The notes under the pieces: model-generated
What the model was told of the DNA's origin: nothing
Seen by the model: the letters and a program-made list of their open reading frames with translations, nothing else
The model's database searches: none
NCBI GenBank assembly: GCA_033032175.1
Contig: CM065318.1
Coordinates: 13,950,001-14,014,000 of the forward strand
Length of the DNA stretch: 64,000 nt
Origin: Saturnia japonica
Lineage: Eukaryota > Arthropoda > Insecta > Lepidoptera > Saturniidae
Direction of reading: 5' to 3'
Translations under genes and position numbers: made by a program
Part shown: in pieces, positions 57,318 through 64,000 of the stretch
How positions within the stretch are numbered: the first letter of the stretch is position 1
Layout of the letters: each line of letters begins with the position of its first letter

Positions 57318-59135
57318 TATTAGTTAATATTTTGTTAGTGTGTTAATCGTGAAAATCATAAAATCGATTAGATTAGCTCGAGGAAAGAAAACAAACTCAG
57401 AGTTATCGAAAATCAGAAGCAAGGATGGAAGTATTATAAAAGGAGTAGAATATGTGTTGAAGAGATGGAAGGAATATTTTGAAAATTTGTTTGAAAGGGA
57501 AGAGGTGCTAGCGCCATTGGAAGTACCTGCTCTTGGAATGAACGAAAGTAAACCTGACAGCATCATCAGTGTGGAAGAGATTATAAAAGGATTAAAAAGT
57601 ATGAAATCTGGTAAAGCTTGCGGGGTATGACAGGGTGTCTGCCGAAATGCTTAAGGCTGGACTAAGTGTGGTAGCAAGTCAGTTGTACCGCCTTTTCAAC
57701 TTGTGTTGAAGAAACGGTCAGGTACCGGGAGACAGGCGCAAGGCTGTGATCGTGCCGTTATACAAGGGAAAAGGGTCGCAACAAGACTAAAAATTACCGC
57801 GGAATTAGCCTTCTCAGTGTTGTTGACAAACTGTATGCTAAGGTAATAATTGTAAGACTTATATGTTAGAAACAGATGACAGAATATGGGATGTACAAGC
57901 GGAATTTAGAAAGAGTATGGGATGTACGGATCAGGTCTTTTCCTTGAGGTGCATAATTGAAAGACATTTGGCAACAAACCAAAAAGTATTTGTGCATTCT
58001 TGGATTTAGAAAAGGCCTATGACAAAGTGATGAGGAATGAGTTGTGGTTTGCATCGTCTAGGCACGAGGTTGGCGGGGATCTGATACAAGCATTGAAATC
58101 TCTCTATAAGGATTCCAGTGCTTGTGTTAGAATAAATGGAGCATACACTGAATGGTTTGATATCCAAAAGGGTGTCAGACAGGGATGTGTAGCGCCTCCA
58201 TGGCTGTTTAACCTTTTCATGGATAATTGTCTAACAGATTTGAAAGAGAGAGATTGTGGACTGAGAATGAGCGAGTTACTTATCAAATGTCTTCTTTACG
58301 CTGATGATCAAGTTTTACTTGCATCGTCGGCTAAGGATTTGCAAGCGATGGTGACCATTATGAATGACGCTTTGGAAAGAAAGGCAATGTAAGTAAATGC
58401 AAAAAGACGAAAGTTTTGGTGTTTGAAAAGGAAGAAAACTTGACAGAAGTATGTGTCCGGATTGATGAGGATGAACTGATACTTGGGATCGATGTTTACC
58501 AGGGATGGAAAGTGTGAGGAGATATAGAAAGGAGAGTAAATGCCGGTAATATAGTGATTGGGGCGTTACACTCCTTTATGAGTAGCCAAAGTATTTCTAT
58601 GAAAGCTCGTTTGGCTATGCATAGAGGAGTGTTGGTTCCAACACTCATGTACGGAAGTGAAAGCTGGTTGTGGCAGAAAAACATGAAAGTAAAATAAATG
58701 CAGTAGAAATGAGAGCGCTAAGAGGTATGTTAGGAGTGAAATTGAGTGACAGGATAAAAAATAGTGTGATAAGAGAGTTTTGTGGTGTGAAAGAAGATAT
58801 AGTCACACGGATTGAGAAAGGGATGCTTAGATGGTTTGGGCATGTTCAGAGGATGAATGAAAGAAGAATGACTAAACAAATTATGATGCGAGTGTGAAAG
58901 GAATCGTTGGAAGAGGAAGGCCTAGACGAACATTTATAGATCAAATAGGAGACGTTCTGAAGAAAGGTAAGGTCAAGAGTACTCTAAACCGACGAGCATG
59001 CATGAAAAGATTAATGAATGTCGAAGATACGAAAAAGGTATGCCAGGATCGTAGCAGGTGGAAGGACGTGGTCTCTGCCTACCCCGTTGGGAAATAGGCG
59101 TGATTTATGTATGTATGCATGTTAATTAATATTAG
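57318..59135 (+). mobile_element. RTE-clade LINE, 5'-truncated, inserted in a repeat
   Basis: The copy lies between two copies of tactaatataa (57307-57317 and 59136-59146), an 11-bp target duplication. The endonuclease half is missing. What remains is the linker, reverse transcriptase and C-terminal part, ending at 59097 with a very short 3' end (ggcgtgatttatgtatgtat). Short 3' ends of this kind, without a long poly(A), are usual in RTE elements. Frameshifts and stops mean that it is inactive. Confidence 0.85.
57340..59097 (+). pseudogene. RTE reverse transcriptase, broken
   Basis: Readable pieces in order: RWKEYFENLF and GLKSMKSGKACGV (57340-57627), then frame breaks over 57630-57990 where wording such as a YRGISLL equivalent (57797-57817) is visible. 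The RT core follows at 58000-58389, with LEKAYDKV (motif A), GVRQGCVAPPWLFNLFMD (motif B) and the YADD active site at 58297-58308. Another break comes at about 58390-58670. The C-terminal region then has [19 protein letters not shown] (58822-58878), GRGRPRRTF and VVSAYPVGK, ending at 59097. This tail is typical of lepidopteran RTE proteins. At least four frame disruptions are visible. Confidence 0.85.
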
Positions 59136-59310
59136 TACTAATATAAAAGTTTATATGTCCGAATGTTTGTAACTGAATCACGCAAAACGGATGAAGGGAT
59201 TTGCATGAAATTTGACAGACAGATAGTTTATAACATCCATTAACACATAGAGTACTTTTAATCCCGGTAATTCTCACAATTGAAGTCGCGAGTAGAAGCT
59301 AGAATAACAG
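59136..59310 (+). repeat. Right piece of the split interspersed repeat
   Basis: It continues as aagtttatatgtccgaatgt, ttgtaactgaatcacgcaaa, acggatgaagggatttgcat, ttaatcccggtaattctcac and gaagtcgcgagtagaagcta. With 57291-57317 it rebuilds a continuous 5' start, which shows the site before the LINE arrived. Confidence 0.72.
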
Positions 59311-60150
59311 TAGGTAAAACTAACGAGGTATTTCAATTGTATAGTGTACAAAACTACACTAAAGCTCTCCTCGTATCATTATATGTAAAACATTTTACGA
59401 CCCATAATTGCATAACCTTTAAATGTAATAAAAAAACTATACGATAGTTTGTATGTTAATCGTAGAAATAATTAGATTTTTCTATCACACAATTAATGAA
59501 TATTGTATTTATCAGTTTAATAATATTCAACGTTATAATTAATGGGTATCAGGTTAAATTTCGGTTTTCATTTAACACCTTAATATTAGAACGAGTAAAC
59601 CGGTAGTGGCCGGATGCCGGATTATTATAAATCAGATAAGATTACCGAGTTCCGCCGAATGACAGATGAATTATTATGTCTGTAGCTAAAAAACGCGTTA
59701 GTATAATAAAAAATGAATTCTATTCAAATTACTTATGATAATTTGTTGGCGCGCGTACCTCTATTTATATCGTCCGTATTTAATCTATTGTAATAATGAA
59801 CCGGCAGATCACAGTTTTCTACATTTTTTGAAATATCACCTTTGAATTTTCTAATCACTGAAACGACAAAATATATTTAAAACACCCGACTCAAATCTAC
59901 AAATACGTGCTGTACCATAACTACACAAACATAACCCTGGCGATGGTAGTGACCGTCGAAACAGTGGTACCGCCCATAATGGAGCCGCCCTATGGGCGAT
60001 ATCATGTATAACAATACGACCTGACTGTCTATCTGCTCCGTTATGTACCTAATTAAATAACTAGCACAACGAAGGAATGGTAATAAAATTGTACATAATA
60101 AAAAAACGTTTTTGTTTATAAAAATAAAGTTTATAATTTTTATAAAAATA
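59311..60150. other. Non-coding DNA
   Basis: AT-rich with some mixed blocks (59590-59660, 59930-60010). A 118-codon minus-strand frame (59877-60233) runs into a repeat end and has no recognised domain. Confidence 0.4.
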
Positions 60151-60245
60151 CTAGCTATGCCCCACGGTTTCTCCGTAATAATTTCATCCGACAAACACCG
60201 CACCGCCAACGCATCCGTGTTAGCTTCCCACAAATAAAAATTATT
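60151..60245 (+). repeat. Family A repeat fragment
   Basis: It starts ctagctatgccccacggttt and includes caccgccaacgcatccgtgt. It matches the left third of 10792-11064, then loses similarity. Confidence 0.65.
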
Positions 60246-60659
60246 TAAATTTTTTATTCTCCTAAACTATTTGTCCAAATAACATGCTATGCAGGACAAA
60301 ATCTACCTTCATAAAATAAGTTTATATAAAAAATCCATAATCAAATCCGAACTCTAACCATAAACTACTCGACATACGACATTGCGTACAAGTCTGATCG
60401 TCATACAGCAAAGCCAATAAATACGATGACGATCATAGTCTTGTAAATCCATAGATGTATGTATTTATCTCTTTTTAGTGTTGGTCGGTTCGGACACTTT
60501 TTCCAGTTTATATCCCATTCCTCGATAAGGGACTTCGTTCCAAAAAAGTCTTTTTTTAAAGCAGTTAAAGCGATGACGGGCACAGTGTCTGTTCGTAAGC
60601 GCAGTATAATCGAAAAACAACTGCGACACATCAGTAAATCCATCGCTGTCATGTTCGTC
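60246..60659. other. Non-coding DNA with overlapping short frames
   Basis: Frames at 60401-60661 (minus) and 60459-60677 (plus) overlap almost completely. I recognise no domain in either. The stretch is less AT-rich, and its 3' part leads into a repeat copy. Confidence 0.35.
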
Positions 60660-60775
60660 AAGCCTGTCGGCAGCTAGATGTACCCTGATTAATCACAAAA
60701 CAACCAAGATAAGACTCTATGATCGGTTTACCACCAAGTGCATGGTGGTCGCGATCCTTACTCCCGAATAGATTG
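60660..60775 (+). repeat. Interspersed repeat (gtgcatggtggtcgcgatcc), copy 2
   Basis: It contains gtgcatggtggtcgcgatcc then cccgaatag, parallel to 29640-29690, and earlier tgtaccctgattaatcacaa parallel to ctgatcccgaaacgcgaca at 29597. The family is not named. Confidence 0.5.
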
Positions 60776-61474
60776 TATAGTCTAAAAAGAAAATCTTGTT
60801 CCTATTCAACTTTTCACCAAACTCCCTCTATTTTACAGTACATTCTAACTGATTAACAGATTTTAAGAAACATGCAAGTTGAAATATGGCTAAAACGCGA
60901 ATGAAACCAGAGTTAGTAGAGCGAACGTATGCTCGCGTGATATGAACTAATTGTGATAGTTCCGTCACATTTGTAATTTATTTAAGAGAGACGATAAATT
61001 TACAACATTGTACGTAAGAGGTCACTGCAAATAATAATTAGATATGTTGATGTTATTATACGTATGCGACATTACGGTTCGTGATAATTGCACACCGCGT
61101 ATATATTATTCGATATTACTTAGAGATTGATACCGTTATTTTTAGATATACAATCATAGTTTATTTAGACCAATTTTATAATTTTACCACAGTTTTACGC
61201 ATAAAGTAAAACATAAATAATCAAACTGATATCTGTAAACAGGTTAAAACTCTATATAAAAGAAGACAAAAGCAGTCATGAGGACTGCCGAGAGAAGTGA
61301 TAACTTAAAAGTATAAACAAACAGTTGTCATTTTTGGATATCCAAATTACTTAATTGTTTTTTTTGTTTGTTTAATTTTTAGGTTATATACGTCACGTGA
61401 CCATGTCGATGACGACTTACATATTTTTACTTCCTTATCCAAACCTCCCTATAGAAGTTTTCACTTATCAATTT
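60776..61474. other. AT-rich non-coding DNA
   Basis: No gene or repeat edge was seen. It leads into a repeat at about 61475. Confidence 0.4.
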
Positions 61475-61665
61475 GTAAATAGCCCACTATTGGGTAAAGC
61501 CTCTTTCCGAGAGAAGGGCAAGAGATTAATCACCACGCCAGCTCACGACGTCTTTGCGATTTCAAACGGCGAGAAATCCACAGTTCTTCATTTTTTCCTA
61601 CATGTAGTGATACTATAAGAATATTTCTCATACGTTCAGGTTTCCTTTCGATGTTTTTTATTGCC
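61475..61665 (+). repeat. Lepidopteran repeat (aaatagcccactattgggta)
   Basis: The phrase aaatagcccactattgggta, then accacgccagctcacgacg-like wording, and finally aggtttcctttcgatgtttt reproduce the order of a widespread lepidopteran repeat (consensus remembered as agcccactattgggc, ccaccacgctgc, ggtttcctcacgatgtttt). The 73-codon frame overlapping it is not a gene. Confidence 0.68.
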
Positions 61666-61771
61666 ATCAATGCCGTCAATGCCGGATAATAAGTTCAAGA
61701 ATCATGTTAAGCAGGTTTTATAGGGTGGCTGATTACTTGAATGATGGTGATGTGATTGATAGATAAACTTT

Positions 61772-62058
61772 AAGACATTGTTCTTTGTTTGTTTGAACGC
61801 ACTAATTTCTGGAATTATCGGTCAAATTTCAAAAATTCTTTTTACAATTTATAGCCTGTTTATTGAGAAAGATAATAGGTTATATAATTTCACGATACGA
61901 CCCTAAGTAGCGGAGCACTAACCATGAACATCAGGCAATCTGGCAGTTGTAGACAAGTACGGGAAAGTAAGAATAGCGATATACTACACAAGTACGTAGA
62001 TGGCGGCGCAGTGCAGAGAGTGCATTAGAATAAGTTTAATACGAGTGAAACTTTGCTA
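61772..62058 (-). repeat. Interspersed repeat (gtttgtttgaacgcactaat), copy 3
   Basis: Same orientation as 23297-23584: gtttgtttgaacgcactaat, ttatagcctgtttattgag, cgaccctaagtagcggagca and the terminal tgctagttattagctag. The insertion agatggcggcgcagtgcaga (61998) is specific to this copy. Confidence 0.75.
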
Positions 62059-62480
62059 GTTATTAGCTAGTTAATTAATATTAATCTCACAAACGCAATA
62101 AAAAATGAATACGATTAAAAAAATTTATAAATGTATAAAGTATATGTTTATTATGGGCTGAGTTAAATTGTTATTTATGCATCGATCCGTATAAGGTTCG
62201 GTTAATTAGTTACCGATAATGTTATACCGGGTTTCCGATATTCACGGATAACATCGGTTATTTTTTGCGCAGTCCGACCGACCGACCGCGACATGTACAC
62301 GCGATATGACGTGCCAATGAGCAGTCGTTCGAGTCTGTCGGAGTTGTATTGCGTGCGTTATTCAAGCGATAACAATTATCAACTGGCTAATCCGGATAAT
62401 GTTACAAGCAAGTTAAGGAGATAATATGCACCGGTATTTGAGTCCTCTGACGCAGCCGCGCGCCATAATGTGTCAACGAT
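62059..62480. other. Less AT-rich block with a 43-codon frame
   Basis: From 62260 to 62480 the composition is balanced, with (CCGA)3-like repeats at 62274-62286. The plus-strand frame 62293-62424 encodes 43 residues starting MYTRYDVPMSSRSSLSELYC, with no codon bias typical of spurious AT-rich frames. I do not recognise it. The phrases gcagtcgttcgagtctgtcg and gcgtgcgttattcaagcg resemble the 5' region of an insect transcript. Confidence 0.3.
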
Positions 62481-63007
62481 AATTTGTAGGAAAGATCCGA
62501 ACTACCAGTCGGATTCGAAAAATTATTTTTTTATATGATAGCCAGACTCAAGAGGAATAGTATAGGTTATATAACATTAAGCTACAGTTTCTAGCTAGCC
62601 TTAAATATTGATTTTTGTTACGTAAGTCCGAAGTCCTCCCGAACAGTTTTATCCACGTGCGCTGGCGTTATCGTTAATGATACGAAAATACAATGTTCTA
62701 CAAAAATATTAGTACTTAGTAAATCTAAAAAAAGTCAGCAATAGCATATGCATATCTTTTATACATAAACCACACTAAGGTACTTCGTAAACAAGATTTG
62801 TTAAAAATTAAAAAGTGATTTATAAAGATTATTTTTAGACATGACATATTAATCCTTAGGAACAAAAGTTACTTCATCATAAAGACCATTTTCTAAGTTA
62901 AATTTTTCTCTTTATAGTATGTTATGTGGATACATAGTTTAGGAGATAATGAGAAATTAAAATAATTTGTACTTGCGGGAAGAACAATTATAATAGAATA
63001 TACAGGT
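62481..63007. other. AT-rich non-coding DNA
   Basis: The 62800-62960 segment (ttattttta...aaattaaaataattt) resembles 13440-13580 in several phrases (aaattaaaaagtga, acttcatcat, gttttat-gtgga-like, tagtttaggagataatg), suggesting a shared, decayed repeat. Confidence 0.45.
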
Positions 63008-63070
63008 GCGTTCGCGGCGCAGTGTTTGTCGTATAAAATTAACACGGGTGAAACCGTGGGGCACAGCTAG
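63008..63070 (-). repeat. Family A repeat end fragment
   Basis: It reads gtcgtataaaattaacacgg then gtgaaaccgtggggcacagc, ending tag at 63070. It is the terminal third of the layout at 19761-20023. Confidence 0.68.
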
Positions 63071-63092
63071 TACATGTATAATTCTCTATACA

Positions 63093-63292
63093 TAGATAAA
63101 TCACGACTCTTGACCTGACGTTTCTTCAGAACGTCCCCGATTTGATCGTAGAATGTTTGTCTAGGCATTCCTCTTCCAACGATCCCATTCACGCTAGTCT
63201 TATAAATATGTCTAGTCATTCTTCTTTCATTCATCCTCTCTACTTGCCTAAACCATCTAAGCATCCCATTTTCAATCCATGTCACTATGTCT
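63093..63292 (-). mobile_element. RTE LINE 3' fragment with internal deletion
   Basis: On the minus strand this reads ENGMLRWFRQVERMNERRMT, then GIVGRGMPRQTF and [14 protein letters not shown], the same protein tail as 58822-58980. It then jumps directly to the cgtgattta terminal sequence, skipping about 100 bp that are present in the copy at 59095. It is adjacent to a family A end. Confidence 0.8.
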
Positions 63293-64000
63293 CATTAGTT
63301 GAATATTTGATTAGTTAATAGTACCTATAGTGTGCAGATGCTGATGTACTTCCCTGAAAGTAATCTTTGTATTCACTTGGCGGAATCTTACCATTGCCGA
63401 CTGAAATACAGGTTTACCTAGTTTAGGTGGTAAGTGAGCCTCTTATTGTAAAACCACCAACATGTATTTTTGTTAATATGATACTTTCTGAAACAAAGTT
63501 ACATCTTTGTGATTTCTGTAACTTATGGTGAATAAGTTATTATATTAATTATTATTAATAATCTTAGCGCCGTTCATGAACGTATGATGAATAAGTTATG
63601 TAATATGTATGTATGTATGTATGTAAAAAGTAAGTTAGGTAAATAAAAATGTAGAAATATTGCTTTGAAAAACAAATGTATATCATTTGCAATACTCTAT
63701 TCAAGGTCCCCATGTATTTAGATAATTTACCATATAAGAACAAATATATATACATGATGCAAATGAATAAATAAATATGTATTAATAAACCTACTACGAT
63801 AACGATGAGAACAAAATAATACTTAGAATTATTATTAAACTGTTGTAAAGGAAAGAAACGAATACATATGTATTTAAAAAGTCGATAAAATTGACGAAAC
63901 CAATTTACTTTTTAGTCTGAATCGATTTCGGATTTTTCAGTGATTGCCTAAGCCGTGATATTCATTCGCCCGGTATTTTTATTAAAGAAGCCGTCTCATT
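63293..64000. other. AT-rich non-coding DNA to the window end
   Basis: No gene was recognised. The only structured sequence is the tandem tetranucleotide at 63604. Confidence 0.45.
63604..63625 (+). repeat. Microsatellite (TATG)5
   Basis: Five tandem TATG units and a partial sixth. Repeats of this type often mark the 3' ends of RTE elements and their SINEs, but no element body adjoins this one. Confidence 0.8.

Noticed and set aside
57324..57566. Minus-strand 80-codon frame opposite the LINE
   Set aside because: It is the antisense shadow of RTE coding sequence.
59877..60233. 118-codon minus-strand frame
   Set aside because: It begins inside a family A repeat end and shows no domain; long by chance.
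60401..60677. Overlapping 86- and 72-codon frames on opposite strands
   Set aside because: Mutually overlapping, no domain, and the 3' part runs into a repeat copy.

Overview
This window looks like moth or butterfly (Lepidoptera) nuclear DNA. It is strongly AT-rich and packed with short interspersed repeats of types typical of lepidopteran genomes: copies starting or ending in ctagctgtgccc, the gacttcaaaaaaggagga family, a tRNA-derived SINE, and an RTE-clade LINE. The taxon call rests on remembered repeat families, not on a database search. I recognise no host protein-coding gene. Apart from transposon proteins, the open frames are short, lack family motifs and often overlap on both strands. 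The window is best read as intergenic or long-intron DNA colonised by transposons.

The largest element is a BEL/Pao LTR retrotransposon on the minus strand (4330-8953). It has two 160-bp LTRs that I read as identical, a 5-bp target duplication, and an 18-nt primer-binding site that exactly matches the 3' end of tRNA-Phe. Its gag-pol frame stays in register but has three in-frame TGA stops. It runs into an A-tract and has no integrase, so the copy cannot move by itself. An RTE LINE copy (57318-59135, plus) is 5'-truncated and frameshifted. It sits inside an older repeat and is flanked by an 11-bp duplication. Two more RTE 3' fragments lie on the minus strand near 17.1-17.4 kb and 63.1-63.3 kb. 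DNA transposon remains are: a pogo/Tigger deletion derivative with intact TIRs and TA duplication (56268-56909), a decayed pogo/Tigger transposase (20880-21231), and two hAT-like relics (21606-22471 and 32809-33385). tRNA-type SINEs lie at 15.4, 25.5, 36.1 and probably 44.2 kb.

The most unusual structures are a nearly perfect 4 x 393-bp tandem array grown from inside one interspersed repeat (47023-48595), and a 160-bp foldback with a perfect 22-bp inner stem (54658-54817). A 22-nt candidate microexon with strong splice signals lies at 10184-10205. Between repeats are blocks of less AT-rich, apparently single-copy DNA (about 11.8-12.3, 14.7-15.0, 18.7-19.2, 30.3-30.7, 34.5-36.5, 42.2-42.4 and 62.2-62.5 kb). 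These are the best places to look for conserved regulatory DNA or non-coding exons of a neighbouring gene. I found no bacterial-type operon, CRISPR array, rRNA or convincing stand-alone tRNA gene, and nothing that I would call a new multi-gene system.
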